DNA of 64,000 nt, taken from NCBI GenBank assembly GCA_944548615.1, contig OX155950.1, forward strand, positions 30,907,691-30,971,690. The letters run 5' to 3'. Positions 1-11,667 of the stretch are shown here, piece after piece. The stretch's first letter is position 1. Every line of letters starts with the position of its first letter. Origin of the DNA: Micropterix aruncella. Taxonomy: Eukaryota > Arthropoda > Insecta > Lepidoptera > Micropterigidae. The notes beneath the pieces are model-generated. The model was not told the DNA's origin and made no database searches. It worked only from the letters and a program-made list of their open reading frames with translations. Both the position numbers and the translations under genes were made by a program.

Positions 1-680
1 ATTTGTCTACTCTGATGCTCTTTGCCTGACGTCAAATTGGGTGACCACACGAATAGGATTCGTGCAACAATTTAACTAATCAACACATAAAATAAATTAC
101 TTCTTTTATTTTATAAACTGACGTTATTACTGTTTTCATTTTAGGCGAATACGAAACAACACTAATTCTGAAGATGTAAATTCACAGACGAGGTGAGTAA
201 ACAGTGTAGGTAAACAAAACTACATCAAAAGGTAATGCTCACAGGTAAATGCATACCTAATTTAATATTTTGATTTTAGTGTAATTCGAACAATAATTAT
301 GTTTTATCAGAACTTTAAAGTTTTATCAGAACTGTCGGAATCAGAATATTATTTTGAAATCAAATATCAAACTTAAATATTGAATTTGAAAATCGATTTA
401 GGGCCGATTTATATATGAAACCTGAAGTACAAATATAAGTTGAACCATCGGTTTAGTAAATTCATTCATAAAGCGACAAAATTTAATTCGGGTTTTCGTA
501 GTATGACGTAAATTATACTTTGGTTGGAAGGGGTTGTTTTTGTTGCAAAAAGATAATTGTGGTTTTTAGCCAAAAATTTTGTAGTAATAATAATAAACCT
601 ACTTATAACATAGTTACGCGCAACCCTGACTCACTGACTGATTTTGTAACGCTGTAGGTAAAGACAGTATTTTTTTAAAT
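1..680. other. AT-rich stretch, no gene seen
   Basis: No open frame longer than a few dozen codons and no recognisable motif. The sequence is AT-rich and runs directly into the short tandem repeat at 690-1010. Confidence 0.5.
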
Positions 681-689
681 TTGTCAGTT

Positions 690-1010
690 TTTAAACTTGA
701 AATGCTACTTCGAATTTCGAATTTGAGATTGTACTTCGAATTTCAAACTTGAAATTGTGCTTTGAATTTCGAACTTAACATTCTACTACGAATTTCAAAC
801 TTGAAATTCTACTTCGAATTTCGAACTTGACATTTTACTTCGAATTTCGAACTTGACATTCTACTACGAATTTCGAACTTGAAATTCTACTTCGAATTTC
901 GAACTTGACATTTTACTTCGAATTTCGAACTTGACATTCTACTTCGAATTACGAATTTAACATTCAAGTTCGAATTTCGCACTTGACATTTTGACATTTG
1001 AAATTCGGAA
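690..1010. repeat. Minisatellite, about 26-bp unit
   Basis: About a dozen imperfect copies of a unit built on TTCGAATTTCGAACTTGACA, some with a shorter or longer spacer. The units contain the palindrome TTCGAA. The array abuts the 5' end of the YqaJ pseudogene, so its expansion or insertion may have removed the gene's upstream part (inference). Confidence 0.85.
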
Positions 1011-1035
1011 TTTCGGTTAAATTTCGATAATTTCG

Positions 1036-1608
1036 GACAATGAAAATATTGCAAAAAAACAGTTGTCAAAACAAGAGAATGTGAAAATAGACCCGAGTGG
1101 ACTTTTTCTTGATGGGGAAGTACCATTTCTTGGTGCGTCACCAGACGGTATCATTGATGAAAATACAATTGTTGAAATAAAATGTCCAATCACAGCTTAC
1201 AAACTAGGATTAGAAAAAGCTATTCATGAAAAAAAGATATCATTCTACAAAAAAATACAGAACGGTAATTATATAATAAACAAAGAACATAGTTGGTGGT
1301 ATCAAATACAGAGGAAATTGCATGTAACAAGAAGATCTAACTGTATGCTTGGTATTTGGTCTGGGGATAAGTTTCCTGTAAAAATATAATTAATTTACAA
1401 GGATTGCACCTTTTGGGAAACTAAAATGAAAAATAAGTTGATTAAGTTCTACACAGATTGCATGCTTCCTGAACTGGTAGATCCTAGACATACGAGGAAT
1501 ATGATAATTAGAGAACCATCTTATATAGTTAGTGCTATAGAGGGGCGCAAAAGGAAAAAGGAAGAGGAAAAAGAAAAGAAAAAAACACAGACAAAAAACG
1601 AAGAATGA
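1036..1608 (+). pseudogene. YqaJ-type nuclease, C-terminal fragment
   Basis: One reading frame gives the core of a YqaJ-like recombinase/exonuclease of the PD-(D/E)XK fold: PFLGASPDGII (catalytic Asp) followed by VEIKCPI (Glu-x-Lys pair). The same frame continues after a single in-frame TAA at 1387-1389 into a tail with LPELVDPRHTRN and a Lys/Glu-rich end. There is no ATG upstream of the conserved part, and the frame is lost into the minisatellite at 690-1010, so the N-terminus is missing. In arthropods such proteins are multicopy and often carry an upstream transposase-like domain; the fragment at 6333-7475 shows that arrangement. A related tail lies at 9054-9243. Family assignment is firm; broken status is seen directly. 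Confidence 0.75.
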
Positions 1609-1736
1609 CGATTTTGAATGAAGTCAATAAAGACGAAGACACACTTCATGATCAAAGTCCTAGTATAGCTGCTGAAAAAGTACTGATTTTTGATGAGTTT
1701 TAAATTCAGTTACCAATCGAAAAACCCACACGAACA

Positions 1737-1737
1737 C

Positions 1738-1787
<50 letters not shown>

Positions 1788-1829
1788 AACACATGCACAA
1801 ACACACACACGCACACACACCACACACGT
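1737..1829. repeat. (CA)n microsatellite
   Basis: A long CA/AC dinucleotide run with a few interruptions. It sits between the YqaJ and PIN-like pseudogenes and creates His-Thr or Val-Cys open frames on the two strands that are not genes. Confidence 0.95.
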
Positions 1830-1834
1830 GTGTC

Positions 1835-2690
1835 GAAGCTCATCATTTGCTTCAATAGCTGACAAATACACCCAGTGCACCACTGCTTATTACGGTTCAA
1901 TCGTGGCAGTAGTTTTCGATGGATACCCAACAGATCCTACACAAAAAGGCACGAAGAGCTCTGAAATCTCCGGAAATAATATTTGATAAAAATACTAAGG
2001 CTCAGGTTTCACAAGAGAATTTCTTATTAAACGACAAAGTAAAATTCGTTTCACCGACCTGCTGAAAACGAGAATGGAAAAGCTTAACATATTCGGGTAC
2101 TGCATGCTAAGGAAGATGCTGACAGGCTCATAATCACTACAGCTGTCACTTTTGTCTCTTCCTATGATATAGTGTTAGACGCTGGCGAGGACATGGACTT
2201 GTTTATAATCCTCACTGGGATCTCACGCCATCGTGACGTTTTATTTTAAGAAACGTGTAATACACAATGCTGCAGATGTGATCTATTCCAGAATAACCTC
2301 TTCAACGTAACATCAAAACCGGACATTTTTCTTTTCATCCACACCTTCAGTGGGTGTGACTCGGCATCTTGCTTCTTCGGACAAGGGAAGATAAAAATGT
2401 TTTTCATACTCCAAAAACACTCGGACCTCGGAAAGAAAGCTGCTATTTCTCTTGACACCACCTCTACACCTGATGAGATAGCAGCAGCAGGGGACCAGAT
2501 TTGGTAGTTTCTCTGTACAGTGGCAACCCCGAATACGACATCCAGAGCCTTGATGAGCTGCGGTATCATCTATTCGAGAGGGCTGCAGCCAAAACGAGCT
2601 TCAATCTCGCCAGGTTGAGTACAAGAGAGGCTACCCGTCAATTCTACCGCACCTACCAGCTATCAGGTACCAAATTAAGGCGACGTACTA
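1835..2690 (+). pseudogene. PIN-like uncharacterised protein, degraded
   Basis: Reading across several frameshifts gives a recognisable order of motifs: AYYGSIVAVVFDGY, then TKSSE with basic residues, then KEDADRLIITTAV, a GEDMDLFIILTG stretch, FIHTFSGCDSASCFFGQGK, and a C-terminal LDELRYHLFERAAAKTSFNL. I recall this order from a multicopy family of uncharacterised arthropod and cnidarian proteins whose spaced acidic residues resemble PIN/FEN-type nucleases; that nuclease link is inference. The frame changes several times and there are in-frame stops (for example after GDQIW near 2506), so it cannot encode a full protein. It lies just downstream of the YqaJ pseudogene on the same strand, separated by the CA microsatellite. 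Confidence 0.6.
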
Positions 2691-2699
2691 CTTAAAAAA

Positions 2700-4400
2700 T
2701 AAACCGTATCTGAGTTTTTAAGCCCCGCCTACTTACCCCCTCCCGTCGCGACGGGGCAGGTGTTTATTATGTTGACTCATCTCGCAGCGATATTCACTCG
2801 CTATCGATGTCTGGACTAAACACACTAGGTATACACTATTGCAATGGGATTTATATTTTGGGATTATGCAAGTGTCATGTACCTACGCTGGTGAAGAAGG
2901 CTACGCTTTATCATCATCTAAACTTGAACATTATATTACTTTCCCGGCTGCCACTGGTAGGGAAGGTGTTGTGATCGTGCGGAAAAAAATGTTTAGATAA
3001 CGATAGAGATGTCCATTTTGAGGTCCACCAAGATGATTAAGACCATTTTCAGAGAAATGTATGTCTGTTTGCCTGTATGTAATCTCTCACGATAACTGCC
3101 GAGCCGTTGAACCGATTGAGTTGAAATTTGGAACATAGGGATAGTATCACCCTGGAATGCGCCCATTAGATTTTGGCTGTCAACTGTTAAACCAAACTAT
3201 CACTGTCAAAAATTGACAGAAGCCATATCTTACAGAATTTCATTTGCGATATGAAATCCCCTGAAAAACTGTATTAAGAAGAGTCACCTGTCACTAATTA
3301 ATTTTCGACATTTTAAAATTATTTTAAATGGTAATAGATGACAATTGGAGAAATGCCGTTAACTGTTTTGGATACAGTTTTCCAAGGGCTTTTAAATGAC
3401 ATAAATCGCAATTCATGTTCCGTGAGATACAGCTTTAGTATTTTTTTGATAGTTGTAGTGACAGTTTTTGATAGTATTTTTTGGCAGAAAAAACATTTAG
3501 AATCGAATTAAAAAACAACATTGTGTATCGAACTATTTATTCGCGGTATAATAGTTTTTTGAGGAGGACATAACGACACCCATCGCCTTGTACATTATCA
3601 TTAAAAAATTATTTAATTAAAAAGTAATATAATTTATTTTTAGATACTGTAAGCACATCATTGTAAACTTTAAAGAAATACACATCATTAAAAATAAATA
3701 ATTATTAATTAAAATATAAAATCATTAAGACAAAAAATCATGAAGACATTTCTGGTTGGCAAAGTAGTCTGTTATTTCTGAGTAGATACATACATATTAA
3801 ATGTAAAGAGACGAATAAATACATTTAAAATTGCGCAGTACATTTGAGACTTCCTTTTTGTAGCCTTGACAGTGTCGCTTTGTAGTGGTGCGCCGACTTT
3901 GGTAATTAAAATTCATCAAATGATAATACATTTTCAAAAGCCTGTTCATCATTATTAATTAGATCTGTACTCAGCACAGATTTGGAATATCGTGTACTTT
4001 TCGGTGGCTCTATATTGCTTGTGCTTTGCTTTGGAGTGTTATTGGCAAGTACATTCTCTGTGAGTTCTTTGCTCACTTTGTGATGGAATCACTGAAAACT
4101 AACTACCGCTTAAGCGTTGGACAAGGGAGAGGAACCGATTTCTTTCGTTTTATCGTGTCGTTTCTTTTATTTGCTTCTTTCAAAGTGTATTCAGGCTCCC
4201 TTAAATCCATATTCCTTCATACTCCTGGATCGATAATTTCAGGTAATACACAGTCCATATAAAAACAAACAAGTTTTTTCCATGACATTTGTCCAAATCA
4301 AATCATTCGTCTGTATATATTCGGTTTTGAGGAGATCGTTTTTACCAGACCAAAATGTAAATAGGCACACTTCCTTTCCAGTTATATGTATCGTTCCAGT
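2700..4400. other. Non-coding AT-rich DNA with a dispersed repeat
   Basis: No gene seen. Around 3030-3110 the sequence AGATGATTAAGACCATTTTC followed by a GTCTGTTTG-type stretch also occurs near 45677-45720, so this part belongs to a dispersed repeat. A small open frame at 4026-4262 has no recognisable product. Confidence 0.5.
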
Positions 4401-4698
4401 TACAGTTTCTTTCCAGCACACTTTCTTTAAAGTTATCCACAATACCACAGATAGTTCATACCTTGTTGAAAACTTACGTTTTTTCGTTCCTCAGCGATTA
4501 ATTCGCAATTCACGCACGTTTGAGGTATCTCGTGCCAATACCAACTACGGGAAACATTCCATCGCTTATGGGCTGATATGCACGTACGACTCTTGTTTCT
4601 CCACCATCGACATTTTCAACCTCAACCAACCGACGTTCGTTAAAGAATTATTCAAATCAATTGCACCTAACGAGCTTGTTAATACCTATAGTAATTAG
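4400..4698 (+). pseudogene. LINE ORF2 C-terminus, truncated
   Basis: The last 95 or so codons of the open frame ending at 4698 match the C-terminal pattern of insect Jockey/CR1-like non-LTR retrotransposons: DSSYLVENLRFFVPQR, then a basic stretch, then TNYGKHS, ending with an IDIFNLNQ segment. No reverse transcriptase catalytic motif is present upstream, so this is a 5'-truncated copy, the usual fate of LINEs. The assignment rests on motif order alone and the clade is uncertain. About 170 bp separate it from the protease pseudogene. Confidence 0.45.
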
Positions 4699-4867
4699 TT
4701 ATATACTTTCTATACAACAAAATAAAATTCGAAATTTAAATTCTAAGTGTCAACATATTTTAAAATTTTCTCCCCTCTAAATAATAATTAAATAATAAAT
4801 TTTAGTTATTATAGTGCAATTCTATAGTCTGGATTAACTCGCGGTTAACACGGGACGCGTCCCGAAG

Positions 4868-5289
4868 GATCTGATCGGTCTGAGCTGTTCACTTTAAATA
4901 TTCGACCAGCGTGTCTATGGAAAAGTCGACCATCGAAAACAAGCGAGCTGTAGTTACTGGCTGAAGGCAGATCGACTTTGCTGAAGATACATCGGAGGAC
5001 TTACTGAAGGTGGTGGTGGATTTGATTGACCAGCCACCTTTCGAAGACTATATGCAAAGACTCTCAGAAGGAGGTTACCGCAAGGTATAAGGACGATCAA
5101 TTGTGCGCTGGCAGCTTAGAAGGATTACGAGACTCTTGTGGAGGCGATAGTGGTGGACCTCTGCAAGTGGCGATAGCTGACAACCAATGCCTTTTCAACA
5201 TAATCACCGTTACCAGTATTGGAAAGAGCCCTTGCGGAAGTGCCAAGGGACCTGGCATATACAATGCCGTGAAGAGTCATGTGAAATAA
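4868..5289 (+). pseudogene. Trypsin-like serine protease (S1), C-terminal half
   Basis: The sequence encodes the C-terminal half of an S1 protease in more than one frame: FTLNIRPACLW, then a shifted frame with a TG-stop-RQIDFAEDTSEDL segment where homologues have Trp-Gly, then another shift into YKDDQLCAGS, DSCGGDSGGPL (catalytic Ser and oxyanion hole) and GPGIYNAV. The His and Asp of the triad are absent. At least two frameshifts and a stop make it a pseudogene. No intron interrupts it over about 420 bp, so a retrocopy is possible. Its end overlaps the CLIP-domain frame that follows. In life such proteases act in extracellular cascades (immunity, melanisation, development). Confidence 0.75.
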
Positions 5290-5621
5290 ATGGCGTTTTA
5301 GGAGTATGTCTACCGGCGAAAAATTGTCCAAAAACTGAGGGGGATTTGCCAAAAGGGAAACTATCACAATTTTGTATAATGTCGGAACAAGAGACTGTAT
5401 GCTGTATTCAACACAGCCCCATGAGCAACAACACGAGATCATCAGAAAACCAGGATAAATCCAATAATGCATCTTCTATATCACCGCCTACTACAACAAC
5501 TACCAATAAGTCACCGGTCATCTCTACAATAGCTCCAGAAAAAACTCAAACATCACCACAAGCCATAACTACCAATTTCATAAATGACAGTGTGAAAAAC
5601 GAACTAAATCCGAAAAAATAG
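5271..5621 (+). pseudogene. CLIP domain plus Ser/Thr-rich linker
   Basis: In the frame ending at 5621 the six cysteines of a CLIP domain are present in order: ESCEINGVLGVC, LPAKNC, QFC and ETVCC. They are followed by a long Ser/Thr/Asn/Pro-rich linker with runs of Thr, as between CLIP and protease domains in insect clip proteases. No signal peptide precedes it; instead the frame overlaps the end of an S1 protease domain, the reverse of the normal CLIP-then-protease order. No protease domain follows. The domain is clear; whether it is expressed is doubtful. Confidence 0.7.
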
Positions 5622-5639
5622 CTCTGCAATATTGAGTAA

Positions 5640-6330
5640 AAATTTAACAATGGCAGTCATTGCTGCGTTAGCGATTAATTGATTTATTTTATTTTATCTG
5701 CATCCAAACTTTTCTCTGGTCGTAACGGTCTCCGTTCCATCGGGTTCAGAAGAGGGAGGAAGAGAGAGTGCACCCGTGGTCGCGCGCCCACCTGTGCACT
5801 ATAATATAGCCTGCGCACTTGACTGCTTCCGAACAGTGGACTCTGAGAAGACTAAAGAAGTCACTAGAATCTACAATGCAGTCGCTGTGGCCGAACACGG
5901 CTAGAAGGATATATATACAACATATCAGTAGCTACCACAAATATTTATAAACATCTATAAATATTTATTATATATCTATAAATACCTATAAACATCAATA
6001 AATATCTGTATTTATATATCCACTATACGACCTATCTATATCTTTATTTATATCTATATACATATACACATACCATCGTCTAACTCCTTCTTCCTAATCA
6101 CTTCCAATTCCCTACCTCTCCCATCGGTTTTCTATATATTTTTTATATTTAATATGAACTTTGTTTATTTTATAATTAATTTTTAAGTGTAATATGCTGA
6201 AATCCAAATGTGTAATAAACGATTATAGGCGTAATGTTTTTCTTTTTTTTCTACATTTATGCACACGTATGTATATTGTATGCGCTGTATTTTTCCAGAA
6301 ATAAAATAAAAAATAAATAAATAAAAAGAA
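5640..6330. other. AT-rich DNA with short simple repeats
   Basis: No gene. Between about 5930 and 6070 there are loose repeats of ATAAATATCTATAAATA type, and a poly-purine/poly-T background up to the next pseudogene. Confidence 0.5.
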
Positions 6331-6332
6331 AT

Positions 6333-7475
6333 TATATATGGACCTGTCCTTGAACTTGAACGTACCAGTGATGTTTGATGCTGATTTCAAGTTTTCCATC
6401 TTTCTGTTTCCAAAATGTCACTTTTCTTTTTCTTGTCGCTTCCGTTAACCAGATTCTATGCGCTGTAATGGGAAATTTGACTTCAAAAATATAATCATCA
6501 GATATTCCATCTGGAGAAGCTCCCAAAAATGGAAATTTAGGGTCAATGAATAATCCACATTGCTGAATTTCCACTTTTTCTAGACATATTTTTCATTCTA
6601 GTGCAGTTGTTTCATTTTCTTTTCCATGGCAAATTGATGCTACGTTGCTCAAATCCCATTTTCAGTCATGGATTTAACTAAATTGGCGCATTTTGTGTGT
6701 TGTTAACTATTGACAATTTTGCCAAAGTTAGACGCAGTTACCATTTTTCTTCGTAATTCCAACCACTCGCTGCTTTCACCTTGAATAACCGTAAGTTTTT
6801 CAATTCGCAATCGATCATTTTTCTATTTTCCAATTCTTGAAATAACAGAGCTTTGCTTTTTTCGAATATTTCTGATGGAACATCGGGTTGGTTGCAATGT
6901 TCTCCATAATGCGAATTATTGTTTTTTTTTTCAAAAAAACTTTCTGCTTTTATTTCTTTTATAAAGAATGGATTTACTTAAATGCCTCTGTCTTATTTAT
7001 TCCACTTTTGATATCCTGCCAGAGGGACTTTTGCCTATATATTTTTTATGTAATCTTGAGAGTGGCTGTTTTGTATTAAATGATATAACTGCCGCATTAC
7101 ATCGCGCTTGGTAAGACTGCTTTTGGATGTAATTTGTCCTCTTACCACCAATAAATTTTGCAATGATGCCGTTAAACCTTTCGAGAACATTACTATCTAC
7201 ATCATGAATTAGGCTTCTTGCATGTATTGCTACCTACGTTTTAAGTTATGTAACGTATTCTTTCCCAAATAATGTCACCCATCAAACAACTCATTGCATC
7301 CAGTGTTTCATTTTCCGACAAACAATTTTAAAAACTTCTACATTTATCATGGTTTCCAAATGCATCTATCGGGGCGTTCAAAATGTCATTATACAGGCAA
7401 TCAATTTTCTCATCAATTGAAAAGTTTTGACATTTATTATAAGCTACTGCTGATGTAATATTTCTTCGCATTTTT
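6333..7475 (-). pseudogene. Transposase-like plus YqaJ nuclease gene, degraded
   Basis: On the minus strand, reading across frameshifts from 7475 down gives NITSAVAYNKCQNFSIDEK, APIDAFGNHDKC, HARSLIHDVDSNVLERFNG and YQARCNAAVISFN, a transposase-like N-terminal part I recall from multicopy insect proteins. It continues with FEKSKALLFQELENRK, MVTASNFGKIV, TKCANLVKSM, CHGKENETTALE, then CGLFIDPKFPFLGASPDGI and FEVKFPITA, the YqaJ PD-(D/E)XK core. In-frame stops after KIVNS and TTALE, several frameshifts and the lost C-terminal tail show it is dead. It gives the domain order that the fragments at 1036-1608 and 9054-9243 lack. The transposase label is inference from remembered family architecture; the YqaJ part is firm. 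Confidence 0.7.
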
Positions 7476-7709
7476 AGTTTTTTTTTTCACAGACATTACA
7501 AGTTGAATAAAAGCTTTTAAAAAGTAGATACCTACGTTTTGTTTTTTAAATTACAATTCTGCCTATCTGACGGTTTTCTATATTAGAACGGTCAGAATCG
7601 TAGCCTAATAGTATATTATATTTATACATGGTGTATAGCTCTGTCGTATGGCTCTAACGCAAATGTATTGGCATTATTTACTGTCCCCTTATATATGACA
7701 CATTTTGAC

Positions 7710-7812
7710 TCGCGGGAAGCAAGCTGAAGTGGCGCACTTGTTTTAAACTCGCATAAGATCACACCGGTCGTAGGTTCAAAACCTACCGATATGTATATTT
7801 TTTTTTTGTTTT
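7710..7812 (+). repeat. tRNA-like sequence (SINE head or tRNA pseudogene)
   Basis: A box-B match (GGTTCAAAACC) sits in a perfect T-arm-like hairpin GTAGGTTCAAAACCTAC, with a box-A-like AGCTGAAGTGGCGCA about 50 bp upstream and a long run of T downstream that could stop RNA polymerase III. I could not form a convincing anticodon stem, so a tRNA-derived SINE head or a decayed tRNA is more likely than a working tRNA. Confidence 0.5.
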
Positions 7813-7819
7813 TATACAT

Positions 7820-9050
7820 AAAGAAACATTGTTATCAAATAAATGAACACTTTTTATTAAAAAAAAGTAATATTGTAAATTTAAAAAAAATTTAAATAAA
7901 TATTAAATATTATTTTACTTATTATTGTTTCTATTTTTCAACATATGATTTATCATGTTTTTAAACCTCTTTCATTTACACGGTGAAATAGCCATCTAAA
8001 ACCGATATTTTTTTACTTCACATCTCCGATCCATCGAAATGTCAATTTGGTAATAATAAGTCATGAAACAGAGCGTCGCGAACGCAACCGCATATGTCGG
8101 CCTTCGAAGCCGAAATGAACCACGTTTCTAAGAGCCAATAACATTTCATTATAAAAGGTTGGCTGTTATGCCATTTGAATCAGTAATTGATCCCCACATA
8201 AGAACCATATTGACCCAATGTCGCTTGCGGCATTTTGAATGCCAGCGCGTCGTCGCGAGAAGAGCGCGCTCATCTCATTGTATGACAAAAATAATATAAA
8301 CGGGCTCTGCAAAATATTATTTTTAAAATATACTGATATTTTATTTGAAAAAAATAATCGTCAGTACTACAAGTTTATTGTACATAGTTTATGTAAAAAA
8401 AAAACAAACTTGAAAAAAACACACAGTAATAAGTAATATTTAACAGTGAATATGGATGAAAGTTACACTTTTTATATAATTTTTTTTAACAAGAAAAACT
8501 TATTTTTTTAAATTTATGCGAAAGCATTCCTCTTTACAACTATTGTTAAAATGCCGTAGTATTTTTTTTGAGTTTCTTGATCGTGCAGTTTAGTGTGAGG
8601 CACGTTTCAAAAAATGCTCTAAAATGAAAATTTCCTGTATAGCTCCCAGATTTAATTATTTTCCTCAATTTTCCAATACTTAAAAAAAAAACTGAAATAG
8701 CTATCTACTTAAGAAAGGTACTGTGAGTTACTATAATTTTTTTTTGTTGGCTAACATCATCAGTTATTTCAGTATGACTGTTCAAAAATTGCCAAAAAAT
8801 GTAATTTTCGAAATTTACCTACATCGTCGCCTTAAATCGTTCTTATACAGCTCGTATACAGCTCTACTCTATATTTCTAAACATATAAATTGTCTTTCGT
8901 CATTTTCTCTTCAACTGTCAATTCTGTTCCAGGTGCATAAATGGCTGGGAGCCGGACAGGACCCTCTCGACTGGGGATGAATATCCACCTCACAAGGCCT
9001 CAGTCCCAAAATGATGACCAGAGACGCAGTGCCACAACACCTTTTGCCGA
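7820..9050. other. AT-rich DNA, no gene seen
   Basis: Open frames are short and rich in Lys, Asn, Phe and Tyr, as expected from base composition. I see no motif. Confidence 0.45.
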
Positions 9051-9053
9051 TTC

Positions 9054-9243
9054 AGCAACTATACCAGGAGTTTGATTACGAAGCGTGTCTTCGTCTTTAT
9101 TGACTTCATTCAAAATCGTCATTTTTCGTTTCTTGTTTTTTTTTCCTCATCCCTTTTCTATTTGCGCCCCTGTATAGCACTAACTATATAAGAGGGATCT
9201 CTAATGATCATATTCCTCGTATGCCTAGGATCGACTAGTTCAT
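9054..9243 (-). pseudogene. YqaJ gene family, 3' tail fragment
   Basis: The minus strand is closely similar to 1474-1670: it encodes LVDPRHTRNMIIRDPSY and the Lys/Glu-rich tail, then the same 3' untranslated sequence (a GACGAAGACAC-type stretch). An in-frame stop lies in the basic tail. This is a third fragment of the family in the first 10 kb, with no nuclease core attached. Confidence 0.7.
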
Positions 9244-9701
9244 TATCCTATGTTTTTTATTACCTTTATGCTATGTTTTTTTGCTAATTGCGGGCGTTTT
9301 TGTTTACGTAATTACGTAATTCTTGTTTACCAAATTTTCTAACAATAATAAAATGATTACAATACAAATCCGATTATTATTTCACAATACGTACTTTTAT
9401 TTATTTAATACCTTTGAATCTTGAAGGTACACTATTTTCGTACGTATGGTCACTCTACAAGCCGCTCTCGGCGCGCGCGGCATTTCCAGTTCTCTTATCA
9501 CGCGTTGGCTCCGCCCAATCGCCCAAAGCCGTTGACAATAGTCGTCGCCTTAAGTTCTAGGGAAAAGTTGTAGAGGTTGATAATGCCTACAAAAAAGTCA
9601 GCGACGGCATATGTCTAACTTTTATATTTAAGTCACAAAAAGTAGTTTTTCAAATTTAAAAAAAATATTTAAATCGTTAGGTCATGTTTATTGGTCATAT
9701 T

Positions 9702-10000
9702 GGGCTCGATTGCGTTCCTTCGTGAACTAAAATCGGTAATTAGTCCGTGTGAACGAGACAGGGCAATACGCTAGAGCGGAGTGTAAGATGACCGGTTGTC
9801 GCTTTTTCGCATTAAAACTGCGCGCCAAGGTCAAATCTTACACCGCACGAAATATGCTCGAATTTATTCGGACGAGTATAAGTTCAACAGGTAGTATTTA
9901 TCGATGATCGTTCGTTTCATATTCCGCTCTAACGTAACGCTCTGTCTCGTTCGCTTGGACTAATTTTAGTTTTAGTTCACAAAGAAACGCAATCGGGTCC
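9702..10000. mobile_element. 299-bp MITE with about 85-bp inverted repeats
   Basis: The left end (GGGCTCGATTGCGTTCCTTC) and the reverse complement of the right end (GGACCCGATTGCGTTTCTTT) stay alignable for about 85 bp, through GTGAACTAAAA, ATTAGTCC, GAACGAGACAG and TAGAGCGGA. The element is flanked by ATT on both sides (9699-9701 and 10001-10003), a probable 3-bp target duplication. It has no coding capacity. A 3-bp duplication fits a PIF/Harbinger-type or related element; the superfamily is uncertain. Confidence 0.75.
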
Positions 10001-10595
10001 ATTATCAACAAATATGAATTATTATCAAAATAAGTAAATTTATCGTCTCAAGTGTTTAAAACTTCTCAAGTGTTTAAGATTTTTCCCTTTCACTGCATAT
10101 AATTTCACTTTTACTGCATAAATGGTTAAAGAGATAAGACACTCACAAATAGGACACTCACAAGGAGACACTCACAAATAACGGTAATATAGTCAAATTG
10201 GCATGCAAATACATACATAAATATGCAGTAAAAATATAACCCTTCTTTTGGCAGTCAGGAAATAAATCATAGCACTCAGTACTAACCAAACCACACTCAT
10301 AATATGATCACAAGTAAAAAGTTTTACCGCCCAACGAAGTGGGCACGGGTCAGCTAGTATTATTATAAAATCGGCGTTCCAACATTCTGAAAAAATGAGT
10401 AAACTAATAATATTCAAAATTAATGACAACTCCGCTTTTGTTACTAATTTTGAGATGAACTGAAATGCCTCGAAATCTTCGTTCCGTTTTATGTCAAGGG
10501 GTAAAGAGGGTTGGCTGAGATTGTGGCATTCTTACGAATAAATTTATTAAATTGGGATATAGCTAACAATGTAATAATATAAATAATAAAAAATC

Positions 10596-11030
10596 GTTTG
10601 TGTCACCCTAAGATTTTCCCGGCAAGTAGCCAACACCCCTCCCCCCCCCCCCCCCCCCCCCCCGCGTCAACCCAACCTTTCCCCGCACGCCAATTTGTAG
10701 TATTTCTGTGGTATTAAAATGGTATTTTTCCAAACATTATGCAGTAGTTTCTTATTATATGGCGCTTTAAATATTATTTGCGTCGCGTGTATACGAGATA
10801 TTGCAACCAAAATGTCGGTAAAACAAGGCATCCGTGTACCGAATTTCAAGTCTCTAGCTGCAACATTTCGAGCTGCAACTAGCGCGCCCCCTGGTGGACC
10901 GATTTCAACCACAATCTTATCAACTCTTGCCATGATGAAATGATGCTTGCATGCCGAACTTCAGTTCAATCGGATTAAGCGTTTGGGCGCTATCGTGGAG
11001 GAACACACACACACACACACACACAGAAGT
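10596..11030. repeat. Dispersed repeat with poly-C tract and (AC)n
   Basis: Segments match 57800-58280: GTGTCACCCTAAGA followed by CGGCAAGTAGCCAA, and further on a GTACCGAATTTCAAG-like stretch, GGTGGACCGATT, CTCTTGCCATGA and CGGATTAAGCGTTTGGGCG. A C-homopolymer of about 25 bp lies near 10636-10662 and an AC run at 11004-11026. The small open frames here are by-products. The family is a dispersed non-coding repeat of unknown class. Confidence 0.65.
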
Positions 11031-11667
11031 GCGTTTACAATACTATACCTCCTCGTCGGTTGGTTGGCCGATAAATTAAAATAAGCTACGCGATTTTAAG
11101 TCTATTTAACCGATTTCATTTTGTTTGAATTAAATTGTTATTAATTGTCAGATCAACTAAAATACAAAAGAAATATTCGTTTTGTTTTATGTCAATGGAT
11201 AAAGAGGATTGGCTGAGAGATTGGCATTCTTAAGTATAATTTTATTAAATTGGGATATAGCTTACAATGTAATATAAATAATAAAAATGGAACTCCCTGA
11301 GCGAGAAAGTTGATTAATCCTCATAATATCCTACGTTGACTTTGATGCGCAGGGACAAACGTTTAACGAAACTCGAAACAATATTCCGTACTTCCCCCAC
11401 AGCTATTTTATCCCATTTCCGGGCAAGCCCTGTTTTAACTCATTTAAACTTCTGTGCCGTGCGACACAGACCCTTCCTATAAAATTAAACATACAGTGTA
11501 GACTGTATAGCCCATGAGATTCAGGTCGGGCGGGTAGGATGGCCATTCTTGAGAGCTGATGAAATCAGGAAAATTGTCTTAACACAACGGGCGAATACAA
11601 TCCCGAGCATGTTTTTCAATCCCGGGATTACGGGATTTTTGATGCGTAATCCCGGGGTCCCGGGGAT

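Noticed and set aside
1690..1986. Open frames across the CA repeat on both strands
   Set aside because: The residues are His-Thr and Val-Cys dipeptides produced by the microsatellite. Only the part after it belongs to a real (PIN-like) pseudogene.
4282..4448. First third of the 138-codon frame as a separate gene
   Set aside because: Only the part from about 4400 matches a LINE C-terminus; the start is low-complexity sequence.
7622..7819. 65-codon minus-strand ORF
   Set aside because: It is the antisense reading of the tRNA-like repeat; the GFEPTT words come from the T-arm sequence.
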